A stretch of 26,729 nucleotides of DNA, from contig JAXHVB010000083.1 of NCBI GenBank assembly GCA_034189125.1, positions 1 through 26,729 on the forward strand, given 5' to 3'. Position 1 is the stretch's first letter. Each line of letters begins with the position of its first letter. The translations under genes were made by a program, and so were the position numbers. This document shows, one piece after another, positions 18,835 through 26,729 of the stretch. The notes under the pieces were generated by a model. The model saw nothing but the letters and a program-made list of their open reading frames with translations. It did not search any database and was not told the origin of the DNA. Source of the DNA: UBA5862 sp002408105 (lineage in GTDB: Bacteria; Pseudomonadota; Gammaproteobacteria; Pseudomonadales; UBA5862).

Positions 18835-19563
18835 ATGTCCTCGTTCAATAAAGACTCCCTATACGCCCAGCCAGTCAGTGACCTGGCACCCTTCGCGTTC
18901 GACGGCAAGGTCGCGGCGGTTTTCACCGACATGATTCAAAGGTCTGTACCAGGCTATGCCCTCAGCCTACAGCTCATCGGCATTTGTGCAGACCGATACG
19001 TGCAGGCCGGAAGCCGCGTATACGACCTCGGCTGCTCCCTCGGCGCAGCAAGCCAGGCGGTGCGCGCTGGCACCACCACCCCGCACCAACTGATTGCGAT
19101 CGACCAGTCACCTGAAATGGTCACCGCCTGCAGAGAACACCTCCAGGCGACGGCTGAATCGCCCGTCGAACTGCAGTGTGCGGACGTGCGGGATGTACCC
19201 ATCGAGGACGCCTCATTGGTGATCTTGAACTTCACCCTCCAATTCATCCCACCAACTGACCGCGCTCATCTCCTGACCCGGGTCTACCATGGCCTGCGCC
19301 CTGGCGGAGTCCTGGTCCTCAGCGAAAAAATTCAGGCGCCCACCGAGCACCAGGATCAGCGCTGGATCGACCTCCATCACCGCTTCAAGCGGCTGCAGGG
19401 CTACAGCGCACTGGAAATCAGCCAAAAGCGCGCTGCATTGGACGCAGTGTTGATTCCGGAGACTGCTGCCCAACACCAAACCCGCCTGAACGACCTGGGT
19501 TTTGCGAGCGTCGACCCGATTCTTCAGTGCCTGAACTTTTGCACCCTGCTGGCGGTGAAGTGA
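18835..19563 (+). CDS. cmoA: Carboxy-S-adenosyl-L-methionine synthase CmoA
   Basis: A 242-residue enzyme that makes carboxy-SAM from SAM and prephenate, the donor used by CmoB in forming 5-oxyacetyl-uridine at the tRNA wobble position. The Rossmann motif VYDLGCSLGAA is at residues 62-72, and the family N-terminus FAFDGKVAAVFTDMIQRSVP and later LNFTLQFIPP are present. Length matches E. coli CmoA (247). The start at 18835 is chosen because MSSFNKDSLYA is the typical N-terminus; an in-frame ATG at 18766 lies almost on the -10 box and is unlikely. The stop is directly followed by the cmoB ATG with no gap. Confidence 0.96.
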   Translation: MSSFNKDSLYAQPVSDLAPFAFDGKVAAVFTDMIQRSVPGYALSLQLIGICADRYVQAGSRVYDLGCSLGAASQAVRAGTTTPHQLIAIDQSPEMVTACREHLQATAESPVELQCADVRDVPIEDASLVILNFTLQFIPPTDRAHLLTRVYHGLRPGGVLVLSEKIQAPTEHQDQRWIDLHHRFKRLQGYSALEISQKRAALDAVLIPETAAQHQTRLNDLGFASVDPILQCLNFCTLLAVK

Positions 19564-20538
19564 ATGCGCTATACCGACCCACGGCTGGTGCAGGCGTTGG
19601 GGGGCGAACTCATCGCCGAGCGCACCCTGCTCGATGCCCACGCCGCCTTGGAAAGATCAGCGCACGGGGACTTGCCCGCCTGGCTTGCAGCCCTGGATAC
19701 GCTGCCCTCGGTCTCCGATACCGACTGTGCGTTCAACCAAGCCAGGGTCCGGATTGGCCGGAGCGAAGACCTCGACCCTGACCAACACCGAGCCTTGGTC
19801 ACTGGCCTGCAGTCACTTCACCCTTGGCGCAAAGGGCCATTCGAGGTGTTCGGGGTGCACATCGACAGCGAGTGGCGCTCTGACTGGAAATGGAGCCGCC
19901 TGGAAGCGGCGGGGATCGACTGGCAGGGACGGCGCGTGCTCGATGTCGGCTGTGGCAACGGCTATTACGGATGGCGGATGCTGGGAGCAGGTGCGGCATC
20001 CGTGGTTGGGATTGACCCAACGCTGAAGTTCGTCGTGCAGTACGGCGCATGCGCACGCTATCTACACGGGCATCCTGCCTGGGTGCTGCCCCTCGCCCTA
20101 GAGAACTTCCCGCCACAGCTGAAGTTCGACACCGTCTGCTCAATGGGCGTGCTCTACCACCGGCGGGTGCCTGAGGACCACCTGAGCCGGCTGCATGGCC
20201 ACCTGACACCAAGCGGCCTTCTGGTACTCGAAACACTGGTGATTCCAGGCGAAAACGACCAGCTTTGGACTCCACCTGGCCGGTATGCCCGAATGCGCAA
20301 TCTGTGGAGCCTGCCGACCTCCACCGCGCTCCAGCGCATGCTTCACGACACCGGCTTCAGAGACATCCAGGTCCATGACGTGAGCATCACTTCGAGACAA
20401 GAGCAACGGCGCACGGCCTGGATGCGGTTCCATTCCCTCGCGGATTTTCTGGACCCTGAGGATCCGGCAAAGACCGTCGAAGGCCATCCGCGGCCGCGGC
20501 GTGCACTGGTGACCGCACGCCGCCGCGCACTGCAGTAG
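19564..20538 (+). CDS. cmoB: tRNA U34 carboxymethyltransferase CmoB
   Basis: A 324-residue enzyme that transfers the carboxymethyl group of carboxy-SAM to 5-hydroxyuridine-34 in tRNAs, extending wobble decoding. LHPWRKGPFEVFGVHIDSEW around residue 87-106, the Rossmann motif VLDVGCGNGYYGWRM at about 126-140, and TVCSMGVLYHRR are CmoB hallmarks. Length equals E. coli CmoB (323). The gene starts on the base after the cmoA stop. It converges on oppF with 15 bp between stops, and no hairpin terminator is visible in that gap. Confidence 0.96.
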   Translation: MRYTDPRLVQALGGELIAERTLLDAHAALERSAHGDLPAWLAALDTLPSVSDTDCAFNQARVRIGRSEDLDPDQHRALVTGLQSLHPWRKGPFEVFGVHIDSEWRSDWKWSRLEAAGIDWQGRRVLDVGCGNGYYGWRMLGAGAASVVGIDPTLKFVVQYGACARYLHGHPAWVLPLALENFPPQLKFDTVCSMGVLYHRRVPEDHLSRLHGHLTPSGLLVLETLVIPGENDQLWTPPGRYARMRNLWSLPTSTALQRMLHDTGFRDIQVHDVSITSRQEQRRTAWMRFHSLADFLDPEDPAKTVEGHPRPRRALVTARRRALQ

Positions 20539-20553
20539 CACACCGAAACCAGA

Positions 20554-21495
20554 TCAATACAGAAAGCAGGCAACCTTGTGGTCGGCGCCTACCGGCCGTA
20601 AACGCGGTGTCTGGGCGCGGCACTCGGCCATGGCGTGGGGGCACCGGTCGGCGAACCGACAGCCCACTGGAACGTTCACGGGAGAACCCACCTCTCCCGT
20701 GCTCACCTTTCTGCGTCCGCGCTGACGTGGGTCCGCAACTGGGTTGGAGCTGATCAGCAACTGGGTGTAGGGGTGGCGTGGCTTGAAATAGACTTCGTCT
20801 GCTGGACCGACCTCCATCAATGCCCCAAGGTACATGACCGCCATGCGGTCGGAAATGTAGCGCACCATGGAAAGATCATGGGCGATGAACAGCAGCGTGA
20901 GCCCCAAGTTTTCCTGCAGCTCGCCCAGCAGGTTCACGACCTGGGCCTGGACCGAGACATCGAGCGCAGAGATGGGCTCGTCACACACCAAAAACCGTGG
21001 CTCAGTGATCAGCGCTCGGGCGATTCCAATGCGCTGACGCTGACCGCCGGAGAACTCATGCGCATACCGGTTTAGGTGCTCTGGGCGAAGGCCCACTCGC
21101 TCGAGCCAGGTCGCCGCCGCTTGTTGGCGTTGCGTCAGAGGCACGCCGCGCAGGCGCAGCCCTTCACCAACAATTTCTGACACCGTCATCCGGCTGTTGA
21201 GGGAGGAATAGGGGTCTTGAAAAATCATCTGCATCTGGCTCGCCAGGCGGCGGAAATCTGCCCCCCGGTACAGCCTGGGCAAGGGCTGTCCATCAAAAAG
21301 GATGTTTCCCTCGTCGCGGCTGTGAAGCCCTGTGATGACCCGAGCCAGGGTGGATTTCCCAGATCCACTTTCACCCACCAGACCCAGTACTTCTTGGCTG
21401 CGCACTTCGAGGTCAATGTCATCGACCGCGTGCACCTTGCGCCCCCGCCCAAGCGTAAAGTGTTTGCGAACCGAGCGCAGTTCAAGCAACGCCAT
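20554..21495 (-). CDS. oppF: Oligopeptide ABC transporter ATP-binding protein OppF
   Basis: One of the two ATPases of a peptide importer (313 residues), on the cytoplasmic face of the inner membrane. Walker A is GESGSGKST, the signature motif FSGGQRQRIGIARAL, Walker B FLVCDEPISALDV, and HDLSMVRYI holds the switch His. The C-terminal tail has the Cys-rich segment CRFADRCPHAMAEC, typical of OppD/OppF-type ATPases and often an iron-sulfur site. The start at 21495 (MALLELRSV) overlaps oppD by 14 bp and has a G-rich stretch upstream; an adjacent GTG at 21498 is an alternative. Last gene of the operon. Confidence 0.95.
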   Translation of the reverse strand: MALLELRSVRKHFTLGRGRKVHAVDDIDLEVRSQEVLGLVGESGSGKSTLARVITGLHSRDEGNILFDGQPLPRLYRGADFRRLASQMQMIFQDPYSSLNSRMTVSEIVGEGLRLRGVPLTQRQQAAATWLERVGLRPEHLNRYAHEFSGGQRQRIGIARALITEPRFLVCDEPISALDVSVQAQVVNLLGELQENLGLTLLFIAHDLSMVRYISDRMAVMYLGALMEVGPADEVYFKPRHPYTQLLISSNPVADPRQRGRRKVSTGEVGSPVNVPVGCRFADRCPHAMAECRAQTPRLRPVGADHKVACFLY

Positions 21496-22528
21496 CACCA
21501 ACCCCCCGTGCAGACTGGTCGAGCGCCTTGATCCGCGGTGCCTTGGGATGTTGTAGCCAACAGCGCGACCAGCGGCGCAATCCATGTTCGTCCACCGGCA
21601 GATCAAAGGGGGGCGGGGCTTGCTGGGCACACACCCGCATGGCGTAGGGACACCGGGGCGCATAGGCACAGCCAGCGATCGGCTGGGACAGGTCCGGTGG
21701 GGTGCCAGGAATGGTTGTGAGGCCACCAGCAGCGGCACCCGGATCCGGGATGGATTGACGCAGTCCAAGTGTGTAGGGGTGCGCTGGTCGCTCGAACGCG
21801 GACTCCACATCCGTGGACTCGACCACTTCGCCAGCGTACATGACCGCAACCCGGTCCGCAGTCTCTGCGACCACCCCAAGGTCGTGGGTGATCAGCACCA
21901 TGGCCATGTTGTTGCCAGCCTTCATCCCTCGCAACAGGTCGAGGATTTGCGCCTGGATGGTGACATCGAGCGCAGTGGTGGGTTCATCGGCGATCAGCAG
22001 CTTCGGCTGAACTCCCAGTGCCATGGCAATCATGGCGCGCTGCAACATCCCACCGGAAAATTCAAAGGGGTATTGATGCACCCGGCTGGCCGGCTCAGGA
22101 ATGCGCACCTGCTGCAGCAGTTGAATGGCACGCTGGTGGGCAGCCCGACGGCTCAACCCCTGGTGAATCCGCAGCGGCTCGGCGATCTGGTCGCCGATGC
22201 GCATGGTCGGGTTCATCGAGGCCATTGGGTCCTGGAAAATCATCCCGATGTCGCGTCCACGCTGTACCGACGCAGCAAGCGTTCCATTCTCGATCAGTGT
22301 TTGTCCGTTAAACACTGCGCTGCCATCCAGGATGCGGCCAGGAGGGGTGGGGGTAAGGCCGAGCAGGGACTGAAAACTGACGGACTTGCCACATCCCGAT
22401 TCGCCAACCACCGCCAACGTCTCGCCGGCGCGCACACTCAAGCTGACCCCGCGAACCGCATGGGTGGTGCCATCGGCAGTGTCGAACACGACCTTGAGGT
22501 CACGCACTTCAAGCAAGGCCGCGTCCAT
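21482..22528 (-). CDS. oppD: Oligopeptide ABC transporter ATP-binding protein OppD
   Basis: The partner ATPase of OppF (348 residues). Walker A is GESGCGKSVS, the signature FSGGMLQRAMIAMAL, Walker B LLIADEPTTALDV and the switch segment ITHDLGVVAETADRVAVMY. The C-terminal CAYAPRCPYAMRVC is the four-cysteine motif seen in OppD-type proteins. The start at 22528 forms a TGATG junction with the oppC stop; a GTG one codon earlier would add one residue. It overlaps oppF by 14 bp. Confidence 0.95.
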   Translation of the reverse strand: MDAALLEVRDLKVVFDTADGTTHAVRGVSLSVRAGETLAVVGESGCGKSVSFQSLLGLTPTPPGRILDGSAVFNGQTLIENGTLAASVQRGRDIGMIFQDPMASMNPTMRIGDQIAEPLRIHQGLSRRAAHQRAIQLLQQVRIPEPASRVHQYPFEFSGGMLQRAMIAMALGVQPKLLIADEPTTALDVTIQAQILDLLRGMKAGNNMAMVLITHDLGVVAETADRVAVMYAGEVVESTDVESAFERPAHPYTLGLRQSIPDPGAAAGGLTTIPGTPPDLSQPIAGCAYAPRCPYAMRVCAQQAPPPFDLPVDEHGLRRWSRCWLQHPKAPRIKALDQSARGVGDGVA

Positions 22529-23943
22529 CACTTGCCGGGCTCACCCAATTGGGTGTCGAGCGCGTCGCGCAGTCCATCACCGAACAGGTTGAACGCCAGT
22601 ACCGTGACGCTGATCATCGCCGCGGGAAAGATCAGTTCATGGGGGTGCGACATCATGGTTTTCATGCCGTCATTGCACATCGACCCCCAAGACGGCGTCG
22701 GCGGAACAACCCCCATGCCGATGAACGAAAGAAACGCCTCGGTAAATATCGCCGAAGGCACCGCGAAGGTCAGCGCCACCAACAGCACACCGAACGTGCT
22801 GGGTAGCAAGTGGCGGAACACCAGATACAAAGTGCTGCCACCCAGCAGCTTTGCCGCTTGCACATAGCCGGCCTCTCTCACCTGCAATACCTGCCCTCGA
22901 ACCAAACGCGCAGCGCCCGGCCAACTGAGCAGCACCAGGGCCACCAGCAACGGCAGAATTCCGCTTTCGCCGGGCCCAATGCCGAACGCGATTTTGAACA
23001 GGATCATGAATAGAAGAAACGGCAACGCGATCACAAAATCGACGACGGCCATGAGGACACGGTCAGTGCGTCCACCGATGTATCCGGACACGCCGCCGTA
23101 AAGCGCTCCAAGGGCCACGAACAGGAGCGGCGCCGTCAATCCAATAAAGAGGGACACCCGCGCACCGTGCATCAACCGCGCCAGCAGGTCGCGGCCCAGA
23201 TAGTCCGTGCCAAGCGGATGCGCTGGAAGCTTAACGAAGTCTCCCGCTTGCCCCGCTCGACCGAGTTGGGGCAAGTCCCGCAGACGCACACCTGGATGTA
23301 CGTCCACCGCCAAGGTGGTGTACACCGGGCTTTCGTCGACTCCGTTGGTCGCGACGACAGAATACCAATAGGTGCCCGGACGCAGCCGCAGCCGGTCTTC
23401 GTGACCCACCTGATTGCCCCCGAACAGGGTTCGCAACGGCAGACCGAGGTCTTGGTTGCTCTCAGGCTGGTGGTCATTGCGGTAGACCACATAGCCCGCC
23501 GCGCCGACCACCGGATCCCACTGAATGCGAACAGCCTGGGTGGTGGCCGGCTCCACCAGCGCAATGGCCACCGGCGCCGCGAGGGTCTGGGCATTGGATA
23601 CAGGAGAGACGGGCCAGCTGGTGACCTGGGGCACCACCCAAGGCCGGCTGAGATCGACAACCTGCGCCTGGCCGCCCAAAGTCGGGCCCCGCGATATCAG
23701 GTCCAGGTTGGGCTGCGCCGGATCCAATGGCCACAGCAGCGGGCCGATCAGGGTAAACACGAGCAGCATGAGGATAATCAAGAGTGAGCAAAACGCCCTG
23801 CGATTGGTGCGCAGTTTTCGCCAGACGTCCGACCAATAGGAAGCCGCCGGCTGTTGGCGCAGGGGCTCAGACTCGGGCAAGGAAAGCGGAGCGAAGGCCG
23901 AGCTTGGCAGTTCCGGGAACATGGGGGTCGTCGCCTCGTTCAT
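22528..23943 (-). CDS. oppC: Oligopeptide ABC transporter permease OppC with FN3-like insert
   Basis: Inner-membrane permease of the peptide importer, 471 residues compared with about 300 for usual OppC. After a 50-residue cytoplasmic N-terminus, the first membrane helix is at about 51-72. Then comes an extra segment of about 150 residues (85-235), where the usual proteins have a short loop. Its middle (about 123-215) looks like a fibronectin type III fold: AVRIQWDPVVGAAGYVVYRN followed by TYWYSVVATNGVDESPVY. The standard core follows: HPLGTDYLGRDLLARLMHG, then five helices and the coupling motif GYVQAAKLLGG. By topology the insert should be periplasmic. The frame is intact across the insert. 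Starts at 23943 in a TGATG junction with oppB. Confidence 0.94.
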   Translation of the reverse strand: MNEATTPMFPELPSSAFAPLSLPESEPLRQQPAASYWSDVWRKLRTNRRAFCSLLIILMLLVFTLIGPLLWPLDPAQPNLDLISRGPTLGGQAQVVDLSRPWVVPQVTSWPVSPVSNAQTLAAPVAIALVEPATTQAVRIQWDPVVGAAGYVVYRNDHQPESNQDLGLPLRTLFGGNQVGHEDRLRLRPGTYWYSVVATNGVDESPVYTTLAVDVHPGVRLRDLPQLGRAGQAGDFVKLPAHPLGTDYLGRDLLARLMHGARVSLFIGLTAPLLFVALGALYGGVSGYIGGRTDRVLMAVVDFVIALPFLLFMILFKIAFGIGPGESGILPLLVALVLLSWPGAARLVRGQVLQVREAGYVQAAKLLGGSTLYLVFRHLLPSTFGVLLVALTFAVPSAIFTEAFLSFIGMGVVPPTPSWGSMCNDGMKTMMSHPHELIFPAAMISVTVLAFNLFGDGLRDALDTQLGEPGK

Positions 23944-24875
23944 CACTGCAGGCGGATCCGTGGATCAACCAACCCGTAGAGGATGTCAATCAGCACCACC
24001 ATCGCGACCAGGAAGGCACCGTAAAATACCGTGGTCCCCATGATGACGGTGTAATCGAGCTGTTGAACCGCTTGGACGAAATAGCGCCCAAGCCCAGGAA
24101 TGGCAAACACCAGCTCGACGACAAAGCCCCCAGTGGTGATTCCAGCCACCGCAGGACCCAGCACGGTCACCACAGGGAGCACCGCGTTGCGCAACTGATG
24201 CCGCCAAAAAACCCGGAAAGGACCGACGCCCTTGGCCCGTGCGGTCTTGATGTAATCGGCATCCATCACATCCAGCAACGAAGAGCGCATCAGCCGCGTC
24301 AGGAACGCCATGGTTCCGAGGCCGAGCACCAATGCAGGCACCAGTGCATGGCGCAATTGCCCCCAACCGGCGACGGGCAACACCGAGGCATCGAACCAGC
24401 GGTTGACATAGAGGATTCCGAGTTGGGCCAATGCCGCAACCACAAAGCTCGGTACCGAGATCGCAAGAATCACCAAAAACATGATCACCGCATCGGGCAA
24501 TCGATTGCGGTACTGCGCCGTCAGCGCACCCCAGACGATCCCGCCCGATGCAGCGAACACCAAAGCAAGCACACCCAGTCCCGCTGATACTGGGAAGTGC
24601 TCGCGAATGATGTCGTTGACGCTGCGGTTCTTCTGGGTGAACGAAATACCAAAGTCACCGCGTGCCATGTGGCCCAGAAAAATGGCGTACTGAGTCAGAA
24701 TCGGCTGATCAAGCCCGTACCGCGCTTCAAGGTTGGCGCGAATTTCCGGGGTCACTGCCTTGTCGTTCAGCAGCGGGTCGCCGGGTACAGCGTGCATCGC
24801 GAAGAAGGTTGCGGTGGCAATGAACCAAACGGTCACCAATCCGCCCAGCACCCGCCGCACCAGGTACCTAATCAT
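23943..24875 (-). CDS. oppB: Oligopeptide ABC transporter permease OppB
   Basis: The second inner-membrane permease of the importer (310 residues, family-typical). It begins MIRYLVRRVLGGLVTVWFIA with the first helix, followed by AVPGDPL and RYGLDQPILTQYAIFLGHM, both OppB hallmarks. The coupling motif is DYIKTARAKGVGPFRVFWRH, and the end VDIL YGLVDPRIRL is typical. The start at 24875 has AGGAG upstream; an in-frame start at 24926 would overlap oppA by more than 50 bp. It overlaps the oppA stop by 8 bp. Confidence 0.95.
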   Translation of the reverse strand: MIRYLVRRVLGGLVTVWFIATATFFAMHAVPGDPLLNDKAVTPEIRANLEARYGLDQPILTQYAIFLGHMARGDFGISFTQKNRSVNDIIREHFPVSAGLGVLALVFAASGGIVWGALTAQYRNRLPDAVIMFLVILAISVPSFVVAALAQLGILYVNRWFDASVLPVAGWGQLRHALVPALVLGLGTMAFLTRLMRSSLLDVMDADYIKTARAKGVGPFRVFWRHQLRNAVLPVVTVLGPAVAGITTGGFVVELVFAIPGLGRYFVQAVQQLDYTVIMGTTVFYGAFLVAMVVLIDILYGLVDPRIRLQ

Positions 24876-26580
24876 CCACTGGCTCCTGTGACACCCAGGC
24901 ACGGCTGAAGTCAGGGTCCGGACCAATCACCCGCCGAACCAGGCCTTTGAGCTGCGGGTGCTGCAGGTAGACGGTTGCGCTTTCGTACTGAGGCAGGACC
25001 ACCACGTCTTCTACCGCTATGCGCTGCAGCGCTGCCATCGCTTCCATCCGCACAGAGCGGTCCGTGCTGCCCTGCGCAACTTTCACCCAGTGGTCGTACT
25101 CCGGATCTCGATAGCGCCCGCGGTTGTTGACGTTCCAAGAGGCGAAAAGGTCGCCGAACGTCATGACGTCGTTGTAATCCGGGCCCCAACCCGCCGCAAC
25201 CAGGTCAAACTGACCGGCCAGCATCTTCGTCAGCCGCTGCTTAAAAATCTGCTGGTCGATTTTCAATTCGAGGCCAAGTGAGGCCTTCAGCAAGTACTGC
25301 AGGTACTCGGCCTGTTTGGCCGACTCGGGCGTGTCGCCGGTTAGCAACACCAGGGGTGGGATCTGATCCACCCCCAACTGCTGCTTGGCCTGCGCCAGCT
25401 CAGCCCGGGCAGCAACAAGATCAATCGGGACCCGCGGTGCTGGGTACTCTTGGCGAAACCTTTGCTCCACCCCGCGCAGCCACACAGGGAAAATGGACCT
25501 GCCGGGGAGCAACCCAGGGATCGCAATGACCTTGTTCACAAATTCGTCCGGGTCAAACATCCGCTGAATTGCTCGGCGCAGATGTACATTGGCCGTTGCA
25601 TGCCCCTCCCGATGATTGAACTCGAGATAGAACAGCGTACCGGTCAAGAATGTGCGCAGCTTGACCCGCTGTCGCAGCGCCTCAGGCAAAGAGGCCGCGC
25701 TCAGGCCCGTCAGCACAACCTGCCCATCCTTGAACAGGTTGAAAGCGGCCGTCGGGTCGGTGGTGAAGTAGGGCATGTCGATGGTGCGCAACCGCACCTG
25801 GTCGCGCGCCCAATACATCTCGTTGCGCTCGAATCGCAAATGGGCACCATGGACCCAGCGGGTCAACCGAAATGGGCCGTTGTAGAGCAGGTTCTCAAGA
25901 TCAGCAGCGTACCTTTGGCCCATTTCACGGTAGAACCGTTCCTTGATGGGCAGAAACACCTGGAACGCCATCAACTCCAAAAAGTATGCGGTGGGTCGCT
26001 CGAGCTCAACTTCCAGACGGTGTGCGGTGACCGCACGGACACCCAATTCAGCAACGGGCAGCTCACCTCGATTGACCGCTTCGGCATTTTTTATGGGGAA
26101 AGCAATGGACGCGTACTCTGCGCCGGTCGCTGGGTCCAGCAACGTGCGCCAGGCAAAGACGAAATCATCTGCCGTGACCGGCGATCCATCACTCCAACGC
26201 GCATCCTCACGAAGATCGAACGCGACCTGGACGCCTTCCATGTGCCAGTTGCTGGCCACTCCCCCGATCAGCGCTCCTCTGGGGTCATACCGAAGCAATC
26301 CCTCCATGAGGTGGCCCAGGACAAAAAAGCTCACCTGGTCGGTCGCCCGGGTGCTGTTGAGGGACGGGGGCTCCTGACTGAGCAGATGGGTAATGGCCTG
26401 GGTCTTAACATTCACCGCATCGGCCCGCACGCAACCGACCGAAACCAGGCCGAGCAGGGCAAGCACCCAAATACCGCGCGCGCAGCGTCGTTTGATGCAA
26501 GCAGAGGAGATTGCAACCTCCTGTTTCAGCCGGTGGGCAAAACCCCAGGAACAATGGATGGGAACGTTCGCATTGTACAT
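24868..26580 (-). CDS. oppA: Periplasmic oligopeptide-binding protein OppA
   Basis: Solute-binding protein (family 5) that captures peptides for OppBCDF. The mature part begins with THLLSQEPPSLNSTRATD, then LMEGLLRYDP, WSDGSPVTADDFVFAWR and NGPFRLTRWVHGAHLRFERN, all typical of OppA. A secretion signal follows KRRCARG: hydrophobic WVLALLGLVSVG then Cys, so it may be a lipoprotein, though SVGC is not a perfect lipobox. The start is uncertain. ATG at 26580 gives 570 residues but leaves a 36-residue leader before the signal and has only a weak ribosome site. A strong AGGAGG (26522-26517) sits five bases before an in-frame ATC at 26511, which would give a well-proportioned signal peptide. Longer in-frame ATGs lie in the terminator or 5S gene and are excluded. 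Confidence 0.9.
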   Translation of the reverse strand: MYNANVPIHCSWGFAHRLKQEVAISSACIKRRCARGIWVLALLGLVSVGCVRADAVNVKTQAITHLLSQEPPSLNSTRATDQVSFFVLGHLMEGLLRYDPRGALIGGVASNWHMEGVQVAFDLREDARWSDGSPVTADDFVFAWRTLLDPATGAEYASIAFPIKNAEAVNRGELPVAELGVRAVTAHRLEVELERPTAYFLELMAFQVFLPIKERFYREMGQRYAADLENLLYNGPFRLTRWVHGAHLRFERNEMYWARDQVRLRTIDMPYFTTDPTAAFNLFKDGQVVLTGLSAASLPEALRQRVKLRTFLTGTLFYLEFNHREGHATANVHLRRAIQRMFDPDEFVNKVIAIPGLLPGRSIFPVWLRGVEQRFRQEYPAPRVPIDLVAARAELAQAKQQLGVDQIPPLVLLTGDTPESAKQAEYLQYLLKASLGLELKIDQQIFKQRLTKMLAGQFDLVAAGWGPDYNDVMTFGDLFASWNVNNRGRYRDPEYDHWVKVAQGSTDRSVRMEAMAALQRIAVEDVVVLPQYESATVYLQHPQLKGLVRRVIGPDPDFSRAWVSQEPVDD

Positions 26581-26643
26581 TCCAGGCGCAGCATAAAGCG
26601 CGCCAAAACGTCCAGTTCCCCCGAGGTTTTTCATTTTGCGCAT

Positions 26644-26678
26644 AAAAAAACCCCAGGTTTTTGATGCCTGGGGTTTTT
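26644..26678 (-). terminator. Rho-independent terminator of the rRNA operon
   Basis: A 7-bp perfect stem, CCCCAGG at 26651-26657 paired with CCTGGGG at 26667-26673, encloses a 9-base loop. On the minus strand it is followed by seven T residues (26650-26644). A-T pairs at the base extend the stem. It lies about 8 bp after the 5S 3' end and before oppA. Confidence 0.9.
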
Positions 26679-26685
26679 GGAACAA

Positions 26686-26729
26686 GACCTGACGATGACC
26701 TACTCTCACATGGGGAGACCCCACACTAC
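26686..26729 (-). rRNA. rrf: 5S ribosomal RNA, 3' end (partial)
   Basis: Read on the minus strand, the last 44 bases match the 3' part of gammaproteobacterial 5S rRNA: GTAGTGTGGGGTCTCCCCAT, then GTGAGAGTAGGTCATCGTCA. The GGGGTCTCCCC hairpin and the GAGAGTAGG segment are diagnostic. The 3' end is placed near 26686 by analogy with known 5S ends and may be off by a few bases. The rest lies beyond the window. Confidence 0.92.

Noticed and set aside
21584..22867. Plus-strand open frame of 427 codons across oppD and oppC
   Set aside because: Antisense to two clearly identified transporter genes; no domain seen.
25450..26664. Plus-strand open frame of 404 codons across oppA
   Set aside because: Antisense shadow of OppA that also runs through the terminator; no domain or ribosome site.
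26581..26724. Extended OppA N-terminus starting at 26724 or 26643
   Set aside because: These codons lie within the 5S rRNA gene or its terminator, so they cannot be part of a normal oppA message.

Overview
The window looks like a chromosomal segment of a GC-rich gammaproteobacterium. Evidence for this is the cmoA-cmoB pair for tRNA wobble-uridine modification, a holD-rimI pair, and a 5S rRNA 3' end of the pseudomonad/oceanospirillad type. Genus and species cannot be read from the sequence. Coding density is very high, and most neighbouring genes are joined by 1-14 bp overlaps (ATGA, GTGA or TGATG junctions), so the window is mostly five transcription units. No tRNA, insertion sequence, phage gene or CRISPR array was seen, and no gap reaches 300 bp.

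Layout. (1) 1-1853, minus strand: a housekeeping operon of a HolD-like DNA polymerase III psi subunit, RimI acetyltransferase and an RssA-type patatin hydrolase that runs off the left edge. (2) 2064-11372, plus strand: a five-gene operon of two transglutaminase-like proteins, two circularly permuted ATP-grasp proteins and two alpha-E domains. One ATP-grasp and one alpha-E are fused, and one transglutaminase is fused to a DUF2126 amidoligase-like domain. (3) 11373-18729, plus strand: a light/oxidative-stress and membrane-lipid cluster of photolyase, SnoaL-like protein, SDR, FAD amine-oxidase-like protein, DUF1365, Cfa-type methyltransferase, DUF2878 membrane protein and a secreted protein of unknown function. 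A TTGACA-N17-GATAGT promoter precedes it, with two pairs of 11-bp direct repeats. (4) 18758-20538, plus strand: cmoA-cmoB. (5) 20554-26580, minus strand: an oligopeptide ABC transporter operon, oppA-B-C-D-F. It lies directly downstream of an rRNA operon whose 5S gene and terminator end the window.

How the genes work together. The transglutaminase/ATP-grasp/alpha-E operon matches a widespread conserved cluster that comparative genomics has predicted to make or remove small peptide or amide modifications. Its product is not established here, and this copy carries two paralogous sets whose ATP-grasp active sites look different. The photolyase cluster pairs repair of UV damage with likely remodelling of unsaturated membrane fatty acids. 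Its operator-like direct repeats resemble those of B12-dependent MerR photoreceptors (CarH/LitR), but no such regulator gene is in the window. The opp operon imports peptides and has an unusual FN3-like insert in OppC.

The strongest leads are the two-set amidoligase operon, the paired 11-bp direct repeats at the photolyase promoter, the OppC insert, and an OppA start region where the only strong ribosome binding site precedes a non-ATG codon.
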